12,652 nt of DNA from Campylobacterota bacterium (GCA_015488875.1 WFMX01000186.1:1-12652); one strand, 5' to 3'. Shown: positions 1 to 6,245, numbered from the stretch's first letter. Notes: generated by a model not told the origin, from the sequence alone. Translations and numbers: made by a program.

Positions 1-10
1 ATATAAACGA

Positions 11-165
11 TAGGGGTCCGGTGATTTGTGATGCGTGGAGTGTAGCGGAATGCATCATGAATAACCTGACCTCGGCTAAACTGCAACATCGTTATGTTAC
101 AGCCGAGGTCAGGTTATAACGATTCACTTCACTCCGTTACGCAAATCATTATCACCAGACCCCTA
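11..165 (+). repeat. Complete copy 1 of a 155-bp structured inverted-repeat element (MITE-like)
   Basis: The ends form a 15-bp inverted repeat (11-25 with 151-165, TAGGGGTC and GACCCCTA outermost) with one mismatch (C19 against A157). Inside are three stem-loops: left, 8-bp stem 29-36/50-57 with a 13-nt loop; centre, perfect 16-bp stem 62-77/101-116 around a 23-nt loop that can itself pair (85-89/94-98); right, 5-bp stem 117-121/135-139, also with a 13-nt loop. The two 13-nt loops resemble each other in inverted orientation, so the element is mirror-symmetric overall. It is about as similar to 10128-10281 as one expects of a repeat family and matches 6408-6507 over the left 100 bp. There is no coding capacity. 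TA at both ends suggests TA-targeted insertion; this is inference. Confidence 0.85.
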
Positions 166-298
166 GCACTGCCACTTAGGATCGTAGTGAAATAAAACCT
201 AAAAAGAGTCACACATAGTCTGTCGAAAAAGCACAATAGATTTGCCCCATCTATTTCTATAGTGTCCCCCACTTGTAGCTTTCATAGATTTCATTCAC

Positions 299-349
299 AA
301 AGGCAATGCCAAGAGTTAGTTTTTTGGACTAGACGGCTTTAGCTTCTCC
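299..349 (-). repeat. Diverged dispersed repeat, copy A
   Basis: Read on the minus strand, this stretch aligns with 932-986 at roughly 80 percent over about 55 columns with a few small gaps. Shared blocks are a GCTAA core, GTCCAAAAAA and GGCATT. It lies in the spacer downstream of the HIT gene, while copy B lies upstream of that gene, so the pair brackets HIT in direct orientation. The alignment was made by eye. The nature of the repeat is unknown. Confidence 0.5.
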
Positions 350-423
350 ATAATTTGCAGTCGCCATTATCATACAGTTGAGTTTGTACTGCTTCTTTGA
401 AGAAATAGTGCAATGTGACAAAA

Positions 424-443
424 CTACACAGAAAAATATGTAG
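424..443 (-). terminator. Weak hairpin just after the HIT stop codon
   Basis: On the minus strand the base after the TAG stop begins CTACATA, loop TTTTTC, TGTGTAG: seven pairs including one G.U, followed by TTTTGT. Position and T-run fit an intrinsic terminator. The stem is AT-rich and short, so this is tentative. Confidence 0.4.
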
Positions 444-797
444 CTATATGCTCTTATGGGCATCCTCATGCAGCTCATTCCAAGTTAGCTTGCCGCCACC
501 GAGTAGATGAAAATGTAGATGGTCTATCTCTTGTCCTCCATCACTCCCATTGTTTGTGATGAGTCGGTATCCTGCTCTGTCTACACCTACTTTGGAAGCT
601 ACCTCTTGTATAAATGTAGTCATCTCTGCCATCATCTCTGGCGATACTGATTGGAAGCAGTCTACATGCTCTTTGGGTATGATGAGTATATGGATAGGTG
701 CCTTGGGGTATAAGTCATGAAATGCCATGAAGTTGTCACTCTCGGCTACGCTGTTGTTGGGTAGTTCGCCCTCTACGATTTTACAAAATATACACAT
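444..797 (-). CDS. HIT-family (HinT-like) nucleotide-binding protein
   Basis: A 117-residue protein of the histidine-triad superfamily; members are small dimeric cytoplasmic enzymes that hydrolyse or transfer nucleoside phosphoramidates and adenylates. The triad HLHFHLL lies at residues 93-99; by analogy with HINT1 the middle histidine (H95) is the nucleophile. The N-terminal C2-x-x-C5 and H44 may bind zinc, as in many bacterial HIT proteins. N82-N83 and S85 precede the triad in the usual phosphate-loop area. Length is normal for HinT. The start is supported by AAGGA five to six bases upstream and a good -10 at 824-829. It is monocistronic, with 179 bp to the upstream gene and a weak hairpin after the stop. 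The family is certain; the physiological substrate cannot be read from sequence. Confidence 0.93.
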   Translation of the reverse strand: MCIFCKIVEGELPNNSVAESDNFMAFHDLYPKAPIHILIIPKEHVDCFQSVSPEMMAEMTTFIQEVASKVGVDRAGYRLITNNGSDGGQEIDHLHFHLLGGGKLTWNELHEDAHKSI

Positions 798-823
798 GTT
801 TATCCTTTTGTTGAGTTGATACT

Positions 824-829
824 ATTATA
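824..829 (-). promoter_or_regulatory. -10 box for the HIT gene
   Basis: A perfect TATAAT on the minus strand, 27 nt before the ATG at 797. No clear -35 is seen, which is usual in Campylobacterota, where upstream AT-richness often replaces it. The ribosome binding site AAGGA is at 803-807. Confidence 0.5.
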
Positions 830-931
830 CTGTATGATTATAAATGTATCGTAAACCTTTATGGATGGAGATATGGTCAATACGAGAATGGTGGTCGAAA
901 GTGGTGTTTGCTCCACCTAATGGCTGAGGCT

Positions 932-986
932 AAAGCCAAATGCCAAAGAAGTAAGCTTTTTTTGGACGAGATGGGCTTAGCCTCTC
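932..986 (-). repeat. Diverged dispersed repeat, copy B, overlapping the end of the DmsBC fusion gene
   Basis: Minus-strand similarity to 299-349 (shared GTCCAAAAAA and GGCATT blocks). The copy runs over the TAA stop of the upstream gene (977-979), so its last two or three codons and stop come from repeat sequence. Just below, TGGCT (921-925) and AGCCA (934-938) can pair, and GAGGCTAA (926-933) is the inverse of 977-984, so the area may also act as a weak transcription stop. Confidence 0.45.
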
Positions 987-2569
987 TGCTTCCCTGCAAA
1001 AAAGTTTCCTGCCAAGCCTAAAGGCACAACTGTCCTATAAAATAGATATCTACCAGATATTTCACTAGCTAAAGATCCTAATGTAGCCAATGTAAGTGTA
1101 GATATAGCCACTCCTACCAATCCGCTAGATAAAAATAGTATAGCCAATAGAGGGAGAACTAGAGCAAATATGATAAGTGAGTATACTCTAAATCTCTTGA
1201 TAGATCCGAAGTTCTCTTGTAGTAGTATTCGTGTGCGGTTGAGTTGATAGTATAGCTTGTCACCCTTATCCAAATGTCTGTAGAACATCACCTCTTCAAA
1301 GATGATAAGCATTTGTGCCATGCCTGCGAGTAGCGTCACGGCTAGTAGTACAGTCGCTCCATCTTTGCCATTGGATATGAGTAGTATAAGTGCCATAAGT
1401 AAAAAACCTACATATCCAGAGCCGAAAAATCGTTTGGTAGTAGATGATCTATCCCATGATGGTCGAGCTTTGATACGATATATCATAGACTGTGCATATA
1501 TGCCATAGACTCCTATAAATAGGGTGATAGCCTCAAGAAGTATCAATCCAAATCCACTATATTTTAGGTAGTGCAATCCTGCTACCATAGTAGCCAACCC
1601 AGTAAATGCACCCAGGGCTATAGCCTCCCTAGATAGCCATGAAGTCCTCCAATTTTTCATCGCCATGATCGCCATGATAGGACGACCTAAATGTAGAGCG
1701 GATAGAGGTAAGCCTATAGCTGCAGGTAGAAATGCGACTATACTCATAGCTAGATTTGGTTTAGGCAGATCAAATCCTAGCCAGTATAGTAGTTGCCCAA
1801 AAAATAGTGCTATAAATGCACCCAATGATATCTGTGTAAGTATGGTCATAAAAACAAGTGGTAGCTCTGAATGGGCTGGCTTGAGTATATGCTCGTCCGC
1901 CACTCGGATCTCTTCGCCATCTTTGAGTTCTGGTAGAGTATATCTAGTAGTCGGCTTAGTGATACTCACATCTGGTAAATGAGGGGCTACCCCATCTTTG
2001 ACCATATCCTCTTCTAGCCATTTCTCTACATTGACTACCTCTATCTCTATAGCACCTGCTGGACATGCCTGCACACATGCTGGAGTTTGACCGACTTCTA
2101 GCTTGTCCACGCACATATGGCACTTGGTGACTATGCCTCTATCAGGGTTGAATACTGGCACTTCATACGGGCAGTTCCATGTGCAGTATTGGCACCCTAT
2201 GCATACATCATCATCATGAAATACTATACCGTTATCTAGTTTGATATATGAGTTGGTAGGGCATCCCCTCAAACACTCAGGGTCAATACAGTGATTGCAA
2301 CTCATAGAGTTAAATAGTTGTAGAGTGTCTGGGAAAGATCCACTCTCCATCTCGCCTACTCTCCTCCACTTGATATCTGCTGGATTGTTATTTTGTTCAT
2401 TGCAAGCCACTTCACAGCAGTGACACCCTACACAGGCAGTAGCATCAAAGTGAAACCGATACTGTTCTCCCTCTTTTAGCTCTGGTATATCTATAGTATA
2501 GTTACCGCACTGCATACCTGTATCTGATTTGTGAGCTATAAAGCTCTCCAAAGGTGTCTTGTCGCTCAT
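977..2569 (-). CDS. Fused DmsB-DmsC-type protein: four-cluster ferredoxin domain plus polytopic membrane anchor
   Basis: A 530-residue electron-transfer protein combining two subunits that are normally separate in DMSO reductase-type complexes. Residues about 40-175 form a DmsB-like domain with sixteen cysteines in four groups (46/49/52/56, 91/94/99/103, 123/126/129/133, 150/153/165/169), enough for four [4Fe-4S] clusters. From about residue 240 to the end lies a DmsC/YnfH-like anchor of about eight hydrophobic segments, with the family signature LHLGRP (292-297) and SWLSRE (310-315); this part would exchange electrons with the quinone pool. No Tat or Sec signal precedes the ferredoxin domain. 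I start at 2569 because GAGAGAAG lies just upstream; an in-frame ATG at 2626 adds 19 residues but has no ribosome binding site. No molybdopterin catalytic subunit is adjacent: HIT lies downstream and a divergent gene upstream. Confidence 0.88.
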   Translation of the reverse strand: MSDKTPLESFIAHKSDTGMQCGNYTIDIPELKEGEQYRFHFDATACVGCHCCEVACNEQNNNPADIKWRRVGEMESGSFPDTLQLFNSMSCNHCIDPECLRGCPTNSYIKLDNGIVFHDDDVCIGCQYCTWNCPYEVPVFNPDRGIVTKCHMCVDKLEVGQTPACVQACPAGAIEIEVVNVEKWLEEDMVKDGVAPHLPDVSITKPTTRYTLPELKDGEEIRVADEHILKPAHSELPLVFMTILTQISLGAFIALFFGQLLYWLGFDLPKPNLAMSIVAFLPAAIGLPLSALHLGRPIMAIMAMKNWRTSWLSREAIALGAFTGLATMVAGLHYLKYSGFGLILLEAITLFIGVYGIYAQSMIYRIKARPSWDRSSTTKRFFGSGYVGFLLMALILLISNGKDGATVLLAVTLLAGMAQMLIIFEEVMFYRHLDKGDKLYYQLNRTRILLQENFGSIKRFRVYSLIIFALVLPLLAILFLSSGLVGVAISTLTLATLGSLASEISGRYLFYRTVVPLGLAGNFFAGKQRG

Positions 2570-2590
2570 ACTTCTCTCTTGTATTGAATT

Positions 2591-2640
2591 ATCTATATTA
2601 TAATCTATATTATGAAAAATTAGCATAATATCTGATTATA
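2591..2640 (-). promoter_or_regulatory. Putative promoter region of the DmsBC fusion gene
   Basis: Two minus-strand TATAAT boxes occur, at 2597-2602 (28 nt before the ATG) and 2635-2640 (66 nt before it). The nearer one lies within two direct copies of ATCTATATTAT (2591-2601 and 2603-2613, period 12). These could be a binding site or simple AT-rich redundancy. The region is strongly AT-rich with no convincing -35. Confidence 0.35.
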
Positions 2641-2698
2641 TTTTAGTCAAAATATAAATTTTACAATTTTATGTAAATATTGTGGTCTATATAGATTA

Positions 2699-2727
2699 TT
2701 TTTGATATAATTCGTGTTAATCAAAAA
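2699..2727 (+). promoter_or_regulatory. -10 box of the L,D-transpeptidase gene inside an 8-bp inverted repeat
   Basis: TATAAT at 2706-2711 lies about 30 nt before the start. It is enclosed by a perfect inverted repeat, TTTTTGAT (2699-2706) and ATCAAAAA (2720-2727), with 13 nt between the arms. A symmetric sequence over the -10 and start point is the position expected of a repressor operator. The TTGAT/ATCAA half-sites recall FNR/CRP-type sites, but the 13-nt spacing is not the 4 nt of that family. Confidence 0.4.
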
Positions 2728-2740
2728 ATATTAGGAAGTG

Positions 2741-3373
2741 ATGATTGTTATGAAAAGGATAATTGTAGGTATACTATTGTTTTCGCTCTTCTTGTCTGCA
2801 CAGCATAGGGAGTTGATACCACTATCAAAAACAGATTTTTTAGCTATAGACAAGCAGGGTCGTGAAAAGAGAGTCAATATGGCAGGCAAAGATTTTATAC
2901 TTGTCTCCGTGCGTGAAGAGGAGAGTGATGGTAGATTCTATGCCGTGGATAAGGACGGTACGGTATGGCTAAGTGGCGGTATATCATCGGGTGAAGAGAT
3001 AGGATACACCCCTTCAGGTGTATGGAGTGTGCTTCGCAAGATACGATATTATACATCCAAAAAGTATCCAGAGGCAGATGGTAGCAACAATATGAACTAT
3101 AGCCTCTTCTTTACAAATTCAGGACATGCACTTCATGAAGGTAGTATTAATTTCAGTTCTCATGGTTGTATACATGTAGACAATAGAGATATATCTAGAC
3201 TTTTCCATTGGGCTTGGATAGGCATGCCAGTATTGGTGACAAGAAACAGATATATGAAGTACGCTAGACCTGACCTTACTCGCATATACAAGACAGAAAA
3301 AAAGTATAGACGCAAGCGATCACACTCTATTGAAGATACTGACCAAAACTCTATACATACATTTAGAAGATAG
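2741..3373 (+). CDS. Exported L,D-transpeptidase (YkuD domain)
   Basis: A 210-residue protein with an N-terminal signal sequence (basic MIVMKR, hydrophobic to about residue 18, likely cut near LSA-Q), so it acts in the periplasm. The YkuD domain fills roughly residues 50-170: TPSG at 90-93, a conserved-type histidine in GHALH (129/132), and SHGC at 140-143 with C143 the expected acyl-enzyme nucleophile. Such enzymes make 3-3 peptidoglycan cross-links, attach proteins to peptidoglycan or trim stem peptides. The residue two after the cysteine, usually Arg (SHGC-hydrophobic-R), is His here (SHGCIHV). The tail is strongly basic (KKYRRKR, about 187-193). AGGAAG overlaps a possible GTG start at 2738; I prefer ATG 2741 (4-nt spacing), with ATG 2750 also possible. 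It is probably transcribed alone. Confidence 0.88.
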   Translation: MIVMKRIIVGILLFSLFLSAQHRELIPLSKTDFLAIDKQGREKRVNMAGKDFILVSVREEESDGRFYAVDKDGTVWLSGGISSGEEIGYTPSGVWSVLRKIRYYTSKKYPEADGSNNMNYSLFFTNSGHALHEGSINFSSHGCIHVDNRDISRLFHWAWIGMPVLVTRNRYMKYARPDLTRIYKTEKKYRRKRSHSIEDTDQNSIHTFRR

Positions 3374-3374
3374 G

Positions 3375-3400
3375 TAGATAAATTCTTTTGATTTTATCTA
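3375..3400 (+). terminator. AT-rich hairpin two bases after the L,D-transpeptidase stop
   Basis: TAGATAAA (3375-3382) pairs perfectly with TTTATCTA (3393-3400) around a 10-nt loop. It sits immediately after the stop codon, but no T-run follows (TCACTTTAGC), so terminator function is only moderately likely. Confidence 0.35.
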
Positions 3401-3431
3401 TCACTTTAGCTGAGTGTAATTTAATATGAGA

Positions 3432-3461
3432 TATAATTTTTGTGTAATTCATTTACACAAA
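3432..3461 (+). promoter_or_regulatory. -10 box and start-point palindrome of the small exported protein gene
   Basis: A perfect TATAAT (3432-3437) is followed by a 9-bp inverted repeat, TTTGTGTAA (3439-3447) and TTACACAAA (3453-3461), with a 5-nt loop. Transcription should begin within it. It is either an operator or a 5' hairpin that stabilises the leader or controls its translation; the ribosome binding site AAGGAAG (3474-3480) lies outside the stem. Confidence 0.5.
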
Positions 3462-3484
3462 CCCAATCAACACAAGGAAGAACC

Positions 3485-3691
3485 ATGAAGAAACTTTTAG
3501 TAATTTCAGCAATCACAGCAACAGCACTATTTGCTAGCCCAGTAGCAGATGTGGCTACAAAAGCAGTAGACGCAGCAGCAGACGCAGCAAAGACAGCAGT
3601 AGTAGAGAAGGCGACAGAAGCAGTAGCTCCAGATGCCAACAAGACAGAAGAGAAAGCTACAGAAGAGAAGCCAGCTGAAGAGAAAAAGTAA
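3485..3691 (+). CDS. Small exported Ala- and Glu/Lys-rich protein, function unknown
   Basis: A 68-residue protein. MKKLLVISAITATALFA is a clear Sec signal with probable cleavage at ALFA-SP, leaving a mature part of about 51 residues. The mature part has two segments: residues about 19-48 are rich in Ala and Val with regularly placed Asp, Lys and Glu (likely an amphipathic helix), and residues 50-68 are a charged tail of loose EEK(A/P) repeats (TEEKATEEKPAEEKK). It has no cysteine and no catalytic motif. AAGGAAG six bases before ATG 3485, and the signal sequence that starts there, rule out a longer start at 3440. A strong own promoter and a hairpin after the gene suggest an abundant monocistronic transcript. 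I do not recognise a family; a periplasmic structural or binding role is only a guess. Confidence 0.75.
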   Translation: MKKLLVISAITATALFASPVADVATKAVDAAADAAKTAVVEKATEAVAPDANKTEEKATEEKPAEEKK

Positions 3692-3717
3692 GAGATTTAT
3701 AATCTTTTATTTATCTT

Positions 3718-3743
3718 TCACCATAACATATTTGTTATGGTGA
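3718..3743 (+). terminator. Perfect 11-bp hairpin after the small exported protein gene
   Basis: TCACCATAACA (3718-3728) pairs completely with TGTTATGGTGA (3733-3743) around the loop TATT. It lies 27 nt after the stop codon. The following bases (CTATTTATC) are only moderately T-rich, so it may terminate inefficiently or act as a 3'-end stabiliser. Confidence 0.6.
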
Positions 3744-3806
3744 CTATTTATCAACCTCCATTTTTATCTACAAACCACATCAAACATACATACTCTTAAG
3801 AAAATA

Positions 3807-3835
3807 TTGATATCATAAAAGACAATTAATATCAA
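3807..3835 (+). promoter_or_regulatory. Inverted repeat upstream of the cytochrome gene
   Basis: TTGATAT (3807-3813) and ATATCAA (3829-3835) form a perfect 7-bp inverted repeat with a 15-nt spacer, ending 13 nt before the ATG. The arms contain the same TTGAT/ATCAA halves as the repeat at 2699-2727, but with different spacing. The weak ribosome binding site AGAAGAG lies at its downstream edge, so a bound protein could block translation or transcription start. No strong -10 is visible here. Confidence 0.25.
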
Positions 3836-3848
3836 AAGAAGAGATCAC

Positions 3849-6245
3849 ATGAAAAAAATCATACTAATATCCCTACTATTGTCATGGCTAGTGGCCGAAA
3901 GTAACCAAACTAAGCCAACGACCAACAGTTGCATAGAGTGCCACCAAGGTATAGAGGATATACGAGACCACAAGAGTGGAATGATGAAAGCTATTTATAA
4001 GATGGCAAATAAGGCTGGTGCTAAAGATAATGACTGTATAGTGTGCCATGGTGGTAATCCACGAGAGTCCACAAAGGAGCTATCCCATAGTGGAACTATA
4101 GAGTACTTCAAGAGCCACAAGGGACCAAAGGCATTCTATCCATACCCAGCTAGCCCATGGATCAACAAAAATACATGTGGAGTCTGCCACCCAAAACAGG
4201 TATCAGCCCAAGAGAACAACCTGATGGCGACAGAACAGGGCAAAATACATGGTGCATTGTGGGGTTTTGGTGGTAAAGATGGCTATAATCACTCATTTAC
4301 CAACTTTGGTGGCAAATCTGTAGAGCCTCATGAGAGACTAGGCACAGAGACATATCGTAAGTATATGGATAAGCTGAAGGCGATAGAGCCACAAGGCTTC
4401 TTCGATGTCACCAAGGAGCTACCACCTGCACCTACAGCAGAAGAAGTAGAGAAAGACCCATCTCTATCTGTATACACATATCTGCGTCAAGAGTGTCTCA
4501 GATGTCACACAGGGGGCAAGGGCAGAAAAAGAAGAGGAGACTATAGGGGTACTGGGTGTAGCTCATGCCATATCCCATACTCCAATGCAGGATTGTATGA
4601 GGGTGGCGACAAGTCGATATCCAAAAAAGAGGATGGTCACCTACTAGTCCACTCCATACAGTCATCGAGTAAGGTCAAAGTGCAGGTACATGATGTAAAC
4701 TATAGTGGTATACCAGTAGAGACATGTACTACTTGTCACAATAGAGGCAAGAGGATAGGGGTATCCTATCAAGGTCTTATGGAGAGTGGATATCAAGCTA
4801 CCTTTGATGCACAGGGCAATGGTCAGCCAAAACTACACACCAAGAGATATCTACACCTCACAGAGGATATACACTATAGTAAGGGTATGTTATGCCAAGA
4901 TTGCCATACCTCCAACGACATGCATGGTGATGGATTTTTCAGAGGGGCAAACCTAGGTGCGGTAGAGATAGAGTGTCAGGATTGTCATGGTACAACTACA
5001 AAATACCCATGGGAATTGCCTCTAGGATATAGTGACGAGTTTGCTACCACTCCAAAAACAGGTGAAGCGAGAGGAACCACAAAAACTCTAGCCGAGTACC
5101 TAAAGCAAGGGAGTATCCCCAAAGATAAGGGCGATGGTTTTTTACTCTCAGCTAGAGGTAATCCACTTACGAAAGCAGTCAAAAAAGGCAACAAGGTCAT
5201 AATGCACCTCTCATCAGGTAAAACAGTAGAACTCAAACCCCTCAAACTCCTAAAGGAACAAAAGAAGATATCCAAAGAGGGATTAGTGGCGATGGATAAT
5301 ATAAAAGCCCATAGAGATAGACTAGAGTGCTACACTTGCCATGCTACATGGGCTCCTCAATGTTATGGATGCCATGTCAAGGTGGACTACTCAGGTGGCA
5401 AGCAAAACCCCGACTACCTCAAAGCCTCAAAACACCATCACAATGGTAAAACAGGAGAGATGACAAATCTCAAAGATTTTCTAGTAGATGGCAAAGTGAC
5501 AGAGACTAGAAGCTATCTACGATGGGAAGACCCAGCCCTCAGCCAAAATGGAGAGGGTAGGGTATCCCCAACTATTCCAGGGTGTCAAGTGACCCTTACT
5601 GTCATAGGAAAAGAGGGCAAAGCTCTATATCAAAACCATATATTTAAGATCAAAAATGTAGAAGATGCAGGTGAAGAGGGTATCAACTCCATCACAATGT
5701 CACCAGTCCAGCCACATACCATTACAAAAAAGAGTCGAAGTTGTGAGAGTTGTCATACTTCACCTAAGGCTATGGGCTATGGGATCAATGGAGGTAAATA
5801 TTTTAGTGATCCGAGCAAGACTACGATGGTAGATTTGATGGACAATAACCGTAAGGTACTAGCTCACAATGTAGACGAGCAGATACCAGCCACCCTAAAT
5901 CTCAAACATGACTACTCGGTGATGATAGACAAAGATGGCAAGCAAGTCCAAACAGTAGGCAATCACTGGAAGCTATCACAAGCATTGGACAATAGCACAA
6001 GAGAGAAGCTAGATAGAAGAGGGGTATGCCTCAGCTGTCACCAGAGTATACCAGAGGGTAATCTAGCCATATCAGCCATGGGACATATAGCCAAAATGGC
6101 AAATGTAAAGATAGATAACTCTATGCATAAATATATATTGAGTAAATCTCTGAATATCTCTGCTTGGGTACAGGTAGTAGTGCCATTGATTATTGGATTA
6201 TTTGGGATTTGGTTCTTTTGGATGAGAAGAAGAAATAACACATAA
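3849..6245 (+). CDS. Membrane-anchored dodecahaem cytochrome c
   Basis: A 798-residue exported protein with twelve CxxCH haem c sites, at Cys 28, 63, 110, 216, 237, 293, 349, 376, 494, 505, 632 and 727. Residues 1-17 are a Sec signal. A single hydrophobic segment (about 772-791) followed by RRR anchors the C-terminus with the haem domain on the periplasmic side. Haems are uneven: eight in residues 28-380, a close pair at 494/505, then two widely spaced. Residues about 381-490 and 510-630 lack haem and contain strand-like stretches (KVIMHLSSGKTVELKPL; CQVTLTVIG), so they may be separate folded domains. C579 is a lone non-haem cysteine. Such proteins carry electrons between membrane quinol oxidoreductases and periplasmic or extracellular acceptors. 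I cannot assign it to MtrA, OTR, Nrf or MccA: haem number, spacing and the tail anchor do not match, and there is no CxxCK or CX15CH active-site haem. The substrate is unknown. Confidence 0.9.
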   Translation: MKKIILISLLLSWLVAESNQTKPTTNSCIECHQGIEDIRDHKSGMMKAIYKMANKAGAKDNDCIVCHGGNPRESTKELSHSGTIEYFKSHKGPKAFYPYPASPWINKNTCGVCHPKQVSAQENNLMATEQGKIHGALWGFGGKDGYNHSFTNFGGKSVEPHERLGTETYRKYMDKLKAIEPQGFFDVTKELPPAPTAEEVEKDPSLSVYTYLRQECLRCHTGGKGRKRRGDYRGTGCSSCHIPYSNAGLYEGGDKSISKKEDGHLLVHSIQSSSKVKVQVHDVNYSGIPVETCTTCHNRGKRIGVSYQGLMESGYQATFDAQGNGQPKLHTKRYLHLTEDIHYSKGMLCQDCHTSNDMHGDGFFRGANLGAVEIECQDCHGTTTKYPWELPLGYSDEFATTPKTGEARGTTKTLAEYLKQGSIPKDKGDGFLLSARGNPLTKAVKKGNKVIMHLSSGKTVELKPLKLLKEQKKISKEGLVAMDNIKAHRDRLECYTCHATWAPQCYGCHVKVDYSGGKQNPDYLKASKHHHNGKTGEMTNLKDFLVDGKVTETRSYLRWEDPALSQNGEGRVSPTIPGCQVTLTVIGKEGKALYQNHIFKIKNVEDAGEEGINSITMSPVQPHTITKKSRSCESCHTSPKAMGYGINGGKYFSDPSKTTMVDLMDNNRKVLAHNVDEQIPATLNLKHDYSVMIDKDGKQVQTVGNHWKLSQALDNSTREKLDRRGVCLSCHQSIPEGNLAISAMGHIAKMANVKIDNSMHKYILSKSLNISAWVQVVVPLIIGLFGIWFFWMRRRNNT

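Larger units (their letters stand above)
166..443. other. Spacer without an intact gene; possible decayed reading frame
   Basis: No intact gene is visible. On the minus strand one frame reads from about 424 to 257 with a single internal TAG at 329-331 (fragments around NYGEAKAV, stop, SKKLTLGIAFVNEIYESYKW). That could be a broken gene or chance. Bases 299-349 resemble 932-986 (separate entries). A second short similarity joins about 205-222 with 6262-6280 (a shared TGTCGAAAA core). I do not recognise a family. Confidence 0.35.

Noticed and set aside
11..165. Element considered as a tRNA because of its four-way-junction shape
   Set aside because: Length, 15-bp terminal stem, 13-nt loops and missing T-loop, anticodon and CCA features exclude a tRNA.
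2570..2626. 19-residue N-terminal extension of the DmsBC fusion
   Set aside because: The upstream ATG has no ribosome binding site, and the extension overlaps AT-rich promoter-like sequence and tandem repeats; it has no twin-arginine motif.
3807..3835. TTGAT/ATCAA arms as a classic FNR or CRP site
   Set aside because: FNR/CRP sites have 4-6 nt between halves; here the TTGAT and ATCAA halves are 17 nt apart. Kept only as an unassigned inverted repeat.
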